From Acidobacteriota bacterium (GTDB taxonomy: Bacteria > Acidobacteriota > Terriglobia > Bryobacterales > Bryobacteraceae), in assembly GCA_021788955.1 (NCBI GenBank), contig JAJYKC010000151.1:1-6407 (forward strand): a stretch of 6,407 nt of DNA. Reading direction: 5' to 3'. This document shows, one piece after another, positions 1-6,407 of this stretch. The notes beneath the pieces are model-generated. The model was not told where the DNA came from. It saw nothing but the letters and a program-made list of their open reading frames with translations, and ran no database searches. The first letter of the stretch is position 1, and every line of letters starts with the position of its first letter. A program made the translations under genes and the position numbers.

Positions 1-1261
1 GAAGGCGCCGCCGCCGGAGTACCAGAGATCGTTGGGGTTGGCGAGACGGAGGGAGTGGAACTCGCTCGAGATCGTCAGCTTGGGATGGGGCCGGAGGGTG
101 AGCATGCCGTACAGGTCTTCGGTGTTCATCATGTTGAAGAAGGGGAAGCGGGCGTAGATGCGGGGCGTGGGGAGGAGTTGGAAGAACGTGCCGTGGGTTT
201 TGTCGTTGGGATTGCCGTCGCCGGAGCCGATGGTGTAGCCGGTGCGCAGCCAGGGTTTCAGGCTGGGGAGGACGGCGGGCTGCCAGCCGGCTTCGAGGTC
301 GGCTGCGTAGGCGCGCTGGGCGAGAGCGCCCCAGCGCCCTGTTTGTACGGCGCCCCAGGCGAGTAGGTCGACGGGGCCGGCGGGGTTTGTGATGCTGTGG
401 AGAGTGTGCGCGCCGAAGGTGTCGATGCGGAGGTTTTGCTGGTCGGCGAGGCGGAGGGCGAGGGGGCGGTTATCGATTTTGAGGTCGGGACGCCAGTCGT
501 CGTATTCGATGAAGAAGACACGGGTATCGGCGGCGTGGCGGCCGGAGCCCCAGTCGTGGGTGTACCCAGCGTAGGCGAAGGCGATATCGTTCCAGCCCCA
601 GCCGTCAACCTGGAAGACGCCGCGCGTGGGGACGGCGGCGAGTAAGGTGACGTTGGAATTAGGCGTCGACAACGAGTAATGGACGCCGTCGAAGGCGCGG
701 CCGACGTCGGACCAGACGAAGTCGCCGATGAGGCGGGCGTTGATGCGGGATTGTTTGACGGCGGCGAGGGTGGAATTTTTCGGGGTGAGTTCGCCGCCGT
801 CGAGGAAGAGGAAGCGGCCGAGTTGGAGGGATTGGCGGGGGTCGCCGGCGAGGGAGTCGAAGCGAACGTAGAGTTGCTTCGGGAAGAGCATGGCGGCGTA
901 TTGGTTGGAGTGGTTGGCGGCGAAGTAGTTTGCGCCGAGGCCGAGCGCGCCTTGGGGCGGGGCGACGGTTGCTCCGGTGGGCAGGCAGAGCAGGAAGGGG
1001 ACTTCGAACTCGGCGTCCCAATCCCAGCCGGAACGTTGCTGAGCGAAGTTGATACGGAGTACGTTGCCGGAGTAGAAATACTCGTTATTGCCCGGCGGAT
1101 GGTTCGAACCAGTCCCAGGCGTACATGCGAGAGCGGAGCGAGCCGGTGATCGTGACCGGGCCGGGCTGGGGTGTATCTTGCGCGTCCTGTGAGTGGGCGC
1201 AGACGAACGGCAGCAGGAGGGTAAGAGCGCTGAGCAGACGTCTGACAGGGTTGAGGTTCAA
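1..1261 (-). CDS. Alginate-export-family outer-membrane porin, frameshifted near its N-terminus and cut off at the left edge
   Basis: Translation of the minus strand gives an outer-membrane beta-barrel of the alginate-export (Alginate_exp, AlgE-like) type, a channel for sugars or other small solutes. From a TTG at 1261 it reads a basic N-terminus (NPVRRLL), a hydrophobic core (LTLLLPFVC) and a likely signal peptidase site after AHS, then a first strand ending RMYAWDWFEPS. There the frame meets TAA at 1087-1085. The family-like sequence continues one base over from 1092 (GNNEYFYSGNVLRINF) and stays open for more than 360 codons to position 1. Family hallmarks include LGRFLFLDGGE, the segment LIGDFVWSDVGRAFDG, alternating aromatic strands and a late GSGDGNPNDKTHGTFF stretch. 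No ATG or GTG in the second frame lies between the signal-peptide region and the break, so a simple later start does not explain it. The gene is either a recent pseudogene or carries a one-base sequencing error. No clear ribosome site precedes the TTG. Transported substrate unknown. Confidence 0.8.
1085..1096 (-). other. Single-base frameshift in the porin gene
   Basis: On the minus strand the bases read GCC GGG CAA TAA in the signal-peptide frame, giving A-G-Q-stop. Removing one G from the GGG run would give GCC GGC AAT AAC GAG (A-G-N-N-E), which joins WDWFEPSAG to NNEYFYSGNVLR as one uninterrupted product. The disruption is therefore consistent with one inserted base in a run of three G. 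The sequence alone cannot separate a true mutation from an assembly error. Confidence 0.75.
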
Positions 1262-1336
1262 GGATCGTTGGAGCCGGTAGCGTTACGCGAATTGTCTATT
1301 CCATAGTAACGATTGCGCCGGGCGCGATGCACGGAA
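1262..1336. other. 75-bp gap between the small gene and the porin, with an inverted repeat
   Basis: This gap is upstream of the porin and just downstream of the small gene, both on the minus strand. It holds a 6-bp inverted repeat, CGTTAC (1281-1286) and GTAACG (1306-1311), separated by 19 bp of more AT-rich sequence. There is also a GC-rich palindrome, GCGCCGGGCGC, at 1315-1325. The palindrome's centre is too short for a good RNA hairpin and no T-run follows it, so a terminator is not supported. The repeat pair could be an operator for the porin, but no convincing -35/-10 pair is visible. Confidence 0.3.
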
Positions 1337-1630
1337 TCAGAGCAGCGTGAGCATCCGGCCGGCGAGACGGCCTATCGCCTCGGCGTTGTGGCGAAGGCTG
1401 GACACGGTGTCGATGATGGAGTAGGCCTGGTGGGCCATGGCCCGCGAGGCGGCGGTGGCGGTTTCAGTGAGGCCGCCTACGATGCCGGTGAGGGTTGCGA
1501 GCGCCTCCTGTGTCTCGAGGCCGTTTTGCCCGTTCGGGCCGTCGGCGCGGCGGAGAGCGGCGGCCTGCTCGCGGGGCTGTTCGGCGGTCTTGGCGGCGGT
1601 GGCGACGATTCCCACGACGCGGCAGGCCAT
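1337..1630 (-). CDS. Small hypothetical helical protein, 97 aa
   Basis: From ATG at 1630 to TGA at 1339-1337 the minus strand encodes 97 residues beginning MACRVVGIVATAAKTAEQ. Codon third positions are overwhelmingly G or C (runs of GCC, CTC, ATC, ACC), matching the neighbouring real genes, which argues that this is coding. The product is alanine-rich and probably all-helical, with a Gly/Asn/Pro break near residues 31-37 and a C-terminal amphipathic helix (about 65-95). No signal peptide or membrane segment is evident. The heptad-like pattern and the short IVATAAKTAEQ segment faintly recall chemoreceptor signalling helices, but the diagnostic hairpin-tip motif is absent, so I do not assign that family. 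The same frame is open far upstream, and TTG at 1681 is an alternative start. No clear ribosome site was seen for either. The gene lies 75 bp upstream of the porin on the same strand, so cotranscription is possible. Confidence 0.5.
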   Translation of the reverse strand: MACRVVGIVATAAKTAEQPREQAAALRRADGPNGQNGLETQEALATLTGIVGGLTETATAASRAMAHQAYSIIDTVSSLRHNAEAIGRLAGRMLTLL

Positions 1631-1816
1631 GTCGGGGGCGAAGGTGGATAGTGATTGTTCTATCGGGCCAGCGTGCGGCAAGCAGCGGCGGCCGAGATGA
1701 GTTGCCGGCGAAGGCGACTTGTTAGATTGGTAGCTAAGCCGAATGTGCGGAATTGCGGGATGTGCGGGTGCGAGGGGGCGTGACGCCGAGGGGTCGGACG
1801 GGCAGGGAACGCCCGC
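1631..1816. other. 186-bp divergent gap
   Basis: This gap separates the small minus-strand gene from the plus-strand glycosyltransferase and must hold promoter function for one or both. The 1718-1745 stretch is less GC-rich than its surroundings. A plus-strand TTGTTA at 1719-1724 could be a -35 element, but the hexamer 17 bp later (AATGTG, 1742-1747) is a poor -10, so no promoter is called. No RNA gene, repeat or terminator was recognised. Part of it, to 1681, would be coding if the small gene uses its upstream TTG. Confidence 0.35.
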
Positions 1817-2914
1817 GTGTTCGTGAACGGGGAGCGGACGCGGCCGATCCGCGTATTGCTGATCGCGCCGTCGCTGGCGATTGTCGGCGGGCAGTCGGTA
1901 CAAGCGGACCGTCTGCTTGCGTATTTCCGGAAGGTCCCCGGGATTGACGTGCGGTTTCAGCCTTTCAACCTTCGCCTGCCTCGAATTGTCGAATCGGTGC
2001 GATACCTGCGGACCGTGGCGCGGTGGCTTCTGTATTGTCCGGTCGTGATGTGGCGCGTAGCGGGCGCAGATGTGGTCCACGTGTTTTCTGCGTCGTTTTA
2101 CTCCTACAATCTTTGGAGCCTGCCGGCGCTGGCCAGCGCGAGGCTTTGGCGGAAGAAGATCATACTGAACTACCACGACGGGCAGGCCGAGCAACATCTG
2201 GCGTACTGGAAATCGGCCGTTGCGACATTGCGGCGGATGGACCGGATCGTGACGCCTTCGGCGTATCTGGTGGAGGTGTTCCGGAAATACAATCTGCAGG
2301 CGACGCTCATTCACAACGTGATCGACAGTTCGCGATTCCGGTTCCGGCCTCGCGCCAGGCCGGCCCCGGTGTTCCTGCATAACCGGATGCTTGATCCGCT
2401 GTACAACGTTGAGTGCACGCTGCGTGCGTTTCAACTGATCCAGAAGCGGTATCCGGAGGCGCGGCTTACGCTGGCCCACGATGGTGGGTTGCGGGGTAGT
2501 CTGGAAAGACTTGCCGAGGAATTGAGGTTGAGGAATACCCAGTTTATCGGGCACGTGGCGCCGGAGAAGATTCCCGAGCTTTACGATAGCGCGGAAATCT
2601 ACCTGACAAGCCCTAACACCGATTGCATGCCGCTCTCACTGCTCGAGTGCTTCGCCAGCGGATTGCCGCTGATAGCAACTCGGGTTGGTGGGATTCCGTA
2701 TATCGTGGAGCACGAGCGGACCGGACTGCTGGTGGAGTCGAACGACCACGCGGCGATGGCGGCGAGCGCGTTCCGTTTGCTTGAGGAAGAAGGGTTGGCG
2801 GAGCGACTGGCGAGGAACGCGGTAGGGGAGTGTGGGAAGTACCGGTGGGATGTGGTGGGCGAGGCGTGGGTGCGGTTATACCGGGAGTTGGCGGAACCGC
2901 TGCGCTTCAGTTGA
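1817..2914 (+). CDS. Glycosyltransferase, family 4 (GT-B fold)
   Basis: The 365-residue product is a retaining GT-B glycosyltransferase of the GT4 type. It would transfer a sugar from a nucleotide-sugar donor to an acceptor in cell-surface polysaccharide, glycolipid or exopolysaccharide synthesis at the inner face of the cytoplasmic membrane. The N-terminal Rossmann domain starts with RVLLIAPSLAIVGGQSVQA (12-30), with the Gly pair of the donor loop. Next come DVVHVFSASFYSYN (85-98), ILNYHDG (116-122) and the crossover segment RIVTPSAYLVEVFRKYN (143-159). The C-terminal domain has FIGHVAPEKIPELYDSAEIYLTS and the donor-binding block DCMPLSLLECFASGLPLIA (269-287), in which the classic E-x7-E is D269-x7-E277. 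The usual GDG-like loop reads LAHDGG. No signal peptide is seen; residues 68-78 are a short hydrophobic stretch. The start is GTG at 1817, with AGGG about 9 bases upstream; GTG at 1823 is an alternative. It stands alone on its strand, so sugar and acceptor cannot be inferred from neighbours. Confidence 0.88.
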   Translation: MFVNGERTRPIRVLLIAPSLAIVGGQSVQADRLLAYFRKVPGIDVRFQPFNLRLPRIVESVRYLRTVARWLLYCPVVMWRVAGADVVHVFSASFYSYNLWSLPALASARLWRKKIILNYHDGQAEQHLAYWKSAVATLRRMDRIVTPSAYLVEVFRKYNLQATLIHNVIDSSRFRFRPRARPAPVFLHNRMLDPLYNVECTLRAFQLIQKRYPEARLTLAHDGGLRGSLERLAEELRLRNTQFIGHVAPEKIPELYDSAEIYLTSPNTDCMPLSLLECFASGLPLIATRVGGIPYIVEHERTGLLVESNDHAAMAASAFRLLEEEGLAERLARNAVGECGKYRWDVVGEAWVRLYRELAEPLRFS

Positions 2915-2992
2915 CATAATATATCTTATCGGAAGCGTCGTATTGCACTCATGGCCTGGACGGGCTGGCAGGTGTTTGCTTCGCTCGGGTAG
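2915..2992. other. 78-bp convergent gap between the glycosyltransferase and thrS
   Basis: The two genes end facing each other here. The gap opens with a distinct AT-rich patch (2915-2930), unusual for this window. The patch is flanked by a 6-bp inverted repeat: CGCTTC at 2903-2908, inside the last glycosyltransferase codons, and GAAGCG at 2932-2937. The loop would be 23 nt and no T-run follows on either strand, so this is at most a weak bidirectional termination structure. I found no gene and no strong hairpin. Confidence 0.35.
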
Positions 2993-4933
2993 CTACTCGT
3001 CGGCGACGCTGCGCGATTGGATGAGCTGCGAGATGGAGGCGATGACGTCGTCGAGCGGCCTGGCGCCCTGGTCGCCGAGTTTGCGGTGGCGCACGGCGAC
3101 GGTTCCGCTTTCGGCTTCGCGGCCGCCGGCGACGAGCATGAAGGGAATCTTCTGCAACTGCGCCTCGCGGATTTTGAGGTTCACCTTTTCCTTGCGGTCA
3201 TCGAGAGTGGCGCGGATGCCGGCCTGGACGAGGCGCGCGTGGACCTGGCGGGCGTAGTCGAGTTGCTTGTCGGTGATGGGCAGGACGACGGCCTGCACGG
3301 GGGCGAGCCAGACCGGGAACGCGCCGGCGTAGTGTTCGAGAAGGATGCCGAAGAAGCGCTCGACCGAGCCGTAGAGGGCGCGGTGGACCATGAGGGGCTG
3401 GTGCTTGTGGCCGTCCTCGGCTATGTATTCGAGTTCGAAGCGGCGCGGGAGGGTGAAATCGAACTGGACGGTGGATAGCTGCCACTTGCGGCCGAGGGCG
3501 TCGACGAGTTTGACGTCGATTTTCGGGCCGTAGAAGGCGGCTTCGTCGGCCATGACCTTAGCTTCGAGGCCGACCTTTTCGACCGCGCGGGCGAGGGCTT
3601 TCTCGGCGAGGTCCCAGAGTTCGGGCGCGCCGTCGTATTTGCCGCTGACGCCTTTATCCCAGGTGGAGAGTTCGGCTTCGTAGCTGGAGAAACCGAAGGT
3701 CTTGAGCACGTCGATGGCGAATTCGAGGCAGGAGACGACCTCGCCTTCGATCTGGTCCGGGGTGCAGAAGATGTGGGCGTCGTCCTGGGTAAAGCCGCGG
3801 ACGCGGAGCAGGCCGTGCATGGTTCCGGAGCGTTCGTACCGGTAGACGGTGCCGAGTTCGCCGAGGCGGACGGGGAGATCGCGGTAGCTGCGCTGGCGGT
3901 CGCGATAGATGAGGATGTGGCCCGGGCAGTTCATCGGCTTGAGCTGGTACTCGGCGTCGTCGAGTTCCATCGGCGTGAACATATTTTCCGAGTAGAAGTT
4001 GGCGTGGCCGGAGGTCTTCCAGAGGTCGCGGCGCATGACGTGGGGGGTGTAGACGAGCGAGTAGCCGCGCTGCAGATATTGCTCGCGCATCCAGTCCTCG
4101 ATGGTGCGGCGGACGATGCCGCCTTTGGGATGGAAGAAGATGAGGCCAGGACCGGCGAGTTCCTGGATGCTGAACAGATCGAGTTCCTGGCCGAGCTTAC
4201 GGTGGTCGCGCTTGCGGGCTTCTTCGAGGCGTTCGAGGTACTCGGCGAGTTCCTTGGGCGTGAAGAAGGCGGTGCCGTGGATGCGCTGAAGCTGGGGTTG
4301 TTTTTCGTCGCCTTTCCAGTAGGCGCCGGCGACGGAGAGGAGCTTGAAGGCTTTCAGCTTGCTGGTGTTGGGGACGTGGGGGCCGCGGCAGAAATCGATG
4401 AAGCCGGGGCCGAGGGTGTATTCGGTGAAGACGTCGGCGGCCTTTTCCTGGATAAGCTGGCACTTCATCCAGAGGCTCTTGTATCTTTCCAGGCCGTCGT
4501 CCTTGCGGGTGAGGACGCGTTCGTAAGGGAGATTGCGGGCCTGGATTTCGCGCATGCGTTCTTCGATGCGCTGGAGGTCCTCGGCGCTGAAAGGTTCGGA
4601 GCGCTGGAAGTCGTAGAAGAAGCCGGTTTCGGTGGGCGGGCCGATGCCGAGCTGGGTGCCGGGAAAGAGTTCGAGCACCGCGGCGGCGAGCAGGTGAGCG
4701 GTGGAGTGGCGGTAGACTTCAAGGGTTTCGGGATTGCGCGGGGTAAGGATCTCGACTTTGGCGTCGGCTTCGAGGGGACGGGTGAGGTCCCAGAGGGAGC
4801 CGTTGACGCGCGCGACGATGGCGTCGTTGGCGAGGCGCTCGCCGATCTGGCGGGCGATATCGAGGGGCGAGGTCCCTTGGGGGACGGATTTGTGGCTGCC
4901 GTCGGGCAGGGTTATGTCGAAGCTCTGGCTCAT
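2993..4933 (-). CDS. thrS: Threonine--tRNA ligase (ThrRS)
   Basis: This cytoplasmic class II synthetase joins L-threonine to tRNA-Thr using ATP and edits mischarged Ser-tRNA-Thr. At 646 residues it is full length for a bacterial ThrRS. The order is a TGS domain (about 1-63), the editing domain with H76/H80 (HSTAH) and C182/H186 (CRGPH), the catalytic core (about 250-535) and the anticodon-binding domain (about 540-640). The catalytic zinc ligands are present as C336 (MNCPGH), H387 (QDDAHIF) and H517 (MVHRALYG). Motif 2 is VYRYERSG near 363-370 and motif 3 is ALYGSVERF near 519-527. All key residues are intact, so it should charge and edit normally. The start is ATG at 4933, chosen because MSQSFDITLPDGS is the natural beginning of a TGS domain, although no strong Shine-Dalgarno precedes it. 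The gene is not followed by infC, its frequent partner in other bacteria; an opposing glycosyltransferase lies there instead. Confidence 0.98.
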   Translation of the reverse strand: MSQSFDITLPDGSHKSVPQGTSPLDIARQIGERLANDAIVARVNGSLWDLTRPLEADAKVEILTPRNPETLEVYRHSTAHLLAAAVLELFPGTQLGIGPPTETGFFYDFQRSEPFSAEDLQRIEERMREIQARNLPYERVLTRKDDGLERYKSLWMKCQLIQEKAADVFTEYTLGPGFIDFCRGPHVPNTSKLKAFKLLSVAGAYWKGDEKQPQLQRIHGTAFFTPKELAEYLERLEEARKRDHRKLGQELDLFSIQELAGPGLIFFHPKGGIVRRTIEDWMREQYLQRGYSLVYTPHVMRRDLWKTSGHANFYSENMFTPMELDDAEYQLKPMNCPGHILIYRDRQRSYRDLPVRLGELGTVYRYERSGTMHGLLRVRGFTQDDAHIFCTPDQIEGEVVSCLEFAIDVLKTFGFSSYEAELSTWDKGVSGKYDGAPELWDLAEKALARAVEKVGLEAKVMADEAAFYGPKIDVKLVDALGRKWQLSTVQFDFTLPRRFELEYIAEDGHKHQPLMVHRALYGSVERFFGILLEHYAGAFPVWLAPVQAVVLPITDKQLDYARQVHARLVQAGIRATLDDRKEKVNLKIREAQLQKIPFMLVAGGREAESGTVAVRHRKLGDQGARPLDDVIASISQLIQSRSVADE

Positions 4934-5048
4934 GCGGTGAAACTTCAGCGTATCAAGGATGCGAGGGCGTTTGCGGCGGAGGTGGGAGAAGGTGGGTGCA
5001 GGGGTCCGATATAACGCCCTGTTGCAACATATCGTTTCAGGGCGAAAC
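4934..5048 (-). promoter_or_regulatory. thrS upstream region with candidate promoter and palindrome
   Basis: This 115-bp gap should contain the thrS promoter unless the gene is cotranscribed with the regulator upstream. On the minus strand TTATAT (5017-5012) is the best -10 candidate. The only -35-like sequence, CTGAAA/TGAAAC near 5038-5042, is weak and about 19-20 bp away. A perfect 10-bp palindrome, TGTTGCAACA (5020-5029), would fall between them, where an operator could sit. The following leader is C-rich and almost G-free at 5004-4978. No T-box or known riboswitch pattern was recognised. Confidence 0.35.
5012..5044 (-). terminator. Candidate terminator hairpin after the sigma54 regulator gene
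   Basis: Reading the minus strand, CGCCCTG (5044-5038) and CAGGGCG (5021-5015) form a perfect 7-bp GC-rich stem with a 16-nt loop. It starts four bases after the regulator's TAG stop. The strand continues TTATAT, a short and imperfect U-tract. Position and composition fit a weak intrinsic terminator. The large loop and broken T-run lower confidence, and the same bases could instead be an operator or promoter for thrS. Confidence 0.35.
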
Positions 5049-6407
5049 CTATTGTTGCATGAGCGCGTATTCCCGCATCATGCGCCAGAGCGTGGTCCGG
5101 CTCAGGCCGAGTGCCCGTGCGGTTTGGTCTCTGCGCCAGCGATGCCGTTCGAGGGCGGCGAGGAGGCGTTCGCGACCCGGGTTGACGGAGGGCGGTACTG
5201 GTTCCGGCGTGGCGGCAGGGGGAGGCGGCAGAGGCGGCGGAGCGAGGATCTCCGGCGGTAGATCCTCGGGCAGGATGGTTTCCTTGTTGGAAACTGCGAC
5301 GGCGTATTCGATGGCGTTGGACAGTTCGCGGATGTTGCCCGGCCAGTTGTGATCCAGAAGGACGTGAACGGCTTGGGGAGAGAGTCTTTTTACGAAACCG
5401 CGCTGGCTTGCGGCGCGGGCGAGGAGGTGGATGGCGAGAGGTTCGATGTCTTCGCGGCGGCTGCGGAGGGGTGGGATGTCGATGGGGACGACGCGGAGGC
5501 GGTAATACAGGTCTTCGCGGAGGCGTCCGTCGGCGACGGCGCGGTGGGGGTCGGTGTTGGTGGCGGCGATGATGCGGGCGCTGCTGGTTCGGGGTTTGCT
5601 TTCTCCGACGCGTTCAAACATGCGTTCCTGGAGCACGCGGAGGAGTTTGACCTGCGCGGGCAGAGGCAGGTCGCCGATCTCATCGAGGAAGAGCGTGCCC
5701 TGGGCGGCGAGTTCGAAGCGGCCGACGCGGTCCCGGACGGCGCCGGTGAACGATCCGCGAGCGTGGCCGAAGAGTTCGCTTTCCACCAATTCGGCGGGAA
5801 GTGCTCCGCAGTTGACGGCGACGAAGGGGCCTTTGACGCGCGGGGAGTGTTCGTGGATGGCGCGGGCGATGACCTCCTTTCCCGTGCCGCTTTCTCCGGT
5901 GATCAGGATGGTGGCGTTGCTGTCGCGCAGGTTTTCGATGAGGCGGAAGATGCGGAGCATGGCGGCGGAGCTGGCGATGGCGCCGGAGAAGAACGTAGGA
6001 CTGATGCCGGGGCCATCCTCGTCGGCGGCAGGGCGCATTACGACGATATAGGCGATGCGAGGGTCACAGATGGCTGGGTTTTCATGGTCGAGGGGGGCGG
6101 CTGTGAGCGAGAACAGGCATGGCCGGCAGCCGGCAAAGCGGAGCGTGGCGCGCCAACCTTCGCGGCGCTCGCCGGCCCCTAGCGCCTGGCGCAACAGGCT
6201 GTCGGGTCCGAAGACATCGTCTCCGAAAATCTCCTCGATTCCGTGGCCGGGAAGGCGCTCTGCGATTTCGGGGCCGAGCACTTTGTCGAGCAGAGCCGAG
6301 GCGTGGACGATCTGAAAGCGCGGATCGAGACATAGGAAGCCGCGCCCGATGGAGGAGAGCGCCTTGGTCACTCCGACGAGTGCGGCCTCGGTCAGTGGAT
6401 CCAGGCT
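5049..6407 (-). CDS. Sigma54-dependent Fis-family transcriptional activator with N-terminal PAS-like domain, 5' end beyond the window
   Basis: This enhancer-binding protein uses ATP hydrolysis to open sigma54-RNA polymerase promoters. Counting from the in-frame GTG at 6371 (440 residues), a PAS-like sensor covers about 1-115 (GRGFLCLDPRFQIVHAS). The AAA+ domain (about 125-360) follows, with Walker A GESGTGKE (159-166), sigma54-contact loop GSFTGA (206-211, usually GAFTGA), Walker B LFLDEIGD (227-234), arginine-finger region GRLREDLYYRL (282-292) and sensor II WPGNIREL (343-350). A proline-rich linker (about 371-398) leads to a Fis-type helix-turn-helix, QTARALGLSRTTLWRMMREY (416-435). The frame stays open from 6371 to the right edge (SLDPLTEAALVG before the GTG) and reads like the natural helix leading into a PAS domain, so I place the true start outside. 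There is no receiver domain in the visible part, suggesting direct ligand or redox sensing. Target genes are unknown; thrS lies 115 bp downstream but is not an expected sigma54 target. Confidence 0.95.
   Translation of the reverse strand, partial: SLDPLTEAALVGVTKALSSIGRGFLCLDPRFQIVHASALLDKVLGPEIAERLPGHGIEEIFGDDVFGPDSLLRQALGAGERREGWRATLRFAGCRPCLFSLTAAPLDHENPAICDPRIAYIVVMRPAADEDGPGISPTFFSGAIASSAAMLRIFRLIENLRDSNATILITGESGTGKEVIARAIHEHSPRVKGPFVAVNCGALPAELVESELFGHARGSFTGAVRDRVGRFELAAQGTLFLDEIGDLPLPAQVKLLRVLQERMFERVGESKPRTSSARIIAATNTDPHRAVADGRLREDLYYRLRVVPIDIPPLRSRREDIEPLAIHLLARAASQRGFVKRLSPQAVHVLLDHNWPGNIRELSNAIEYAVAVSNKETILPEDLPPEILAPPPLPPPPAATPEPVPPSVNPGRERLLAALERHRWRRDQTARALGLSRTTLWRMMREYALMQQ

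Noticed and set aside
258..1021. Minus-strand open frames at 258-608 and 659-1021
   Set aside because: They overlap the porin in other frames. One is Thr/Ser/Pro-rich and the other Arg/Pro-rich, while the porin frame gives continuous family-like sequence.
1315..1325. Terminator from palindrome GCGCCGGGCGC
   Set aside because: Its one-base centre cannot form a full-length RNA hairpin and no T-run follows on either strand.
1337..2554. 405-codon minus-strand open frame
   Set aside because: Everything beyond 1817 lies antisense to the glycosyltransferase, whose protein has clear family motifs. The antisense part is rich in Arg/Pro/His, typical of a GC-rich shadow. Only the part ending at 1630 is kept as a separate small gene.
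2911..2939. Plus-strand promoter from the perfect TTGACA at 2911-2916
   Set aside because: The hexamer 17 bp downstream is AGCGTC, not a -10, and the promoter would fire antisense into thrS.
3773..5014. 413-codon plus-strand open frame antisense to thrS
   Set aside because: Its low-complexity Glu/Ala/Gly/Val-rich sequence is what the complement of GC3-biased thrS codons produces, and thrS itself is fully supported by its motifs.
4934..5048. T-box or threonine attenuator in front of thrS
   Set aside because: The gap is too short for a T-box and no specifier loop, T-box sequence or run of Thr codons in a leader peptide is visible.
5349..6182. 277-codon plus-strand open frame antisense to the regulator
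   Set aside because: It has the same shadow composition and no recognisable motif, and it lies wholly inside the sigma54 activator gene.

Overview
This 6.4 kb window is GC-rich bacterial chromosome. The coding strands show strong G/C third-position bias, and five genes are supported. The gene content suggests an acidobacterium, possibly from the Solibacter/Bryobacter group: an alginate-export-type outer-membrane porin, a family 4 glycosyltransferase of unusual active-site form, threonyl-tRNA synthetase, and a PAS-sigma54 activator with a proline-rich linker. That placement is inference from gene style; no 16S or other phylogenetic marker is present. The porin at least shows that the host has an outer membrane.

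Layout from left to right. Positions 1-1261 (minus) hold most of an alginate-export-family beta-barrel porin. It begins with a convincing signal peptide, but one extra base near 1091-1096 breaks the frame after about 57 codons, and its C-terminus lies beyond the left edge. Upstream on the same strand, 1337-1630 holds a small helical protein of unknown function. A 186-bp divergent gap then leads to a glycosyltransferase gene on the plus strand (1817-2914). Its end faces the end of thrS (2993-4933, minus) across a 78-bp convergent gap. Upstream of thrS is a 115-bp gap with overlapping inverted repeats. Then comes a sigma54-dependent enhancer-binding protein gene (5049 to the right edge, minus) whose N-terminus is cut by the window.

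The genes do not form an obvious pathway. thrS is housekeeping translation. The glycosyltransferase probably acts on a cell-surface glycan or glycolipid, and the porin is an outer-membrane uptake or export channel. The regulator's target is unknown, and I saw no -24/-12 promoter in the intergenic gaps I read. I found no mobile element, CRISPR array, tRNA, rRNA or phage gene. No new multi-gene system is evident. The points most worth a second look are the porin frameshift, the structured gap between the regulator and thrS, the small unknown gene, and the atypical active-site residues of the glycosyltransferase.
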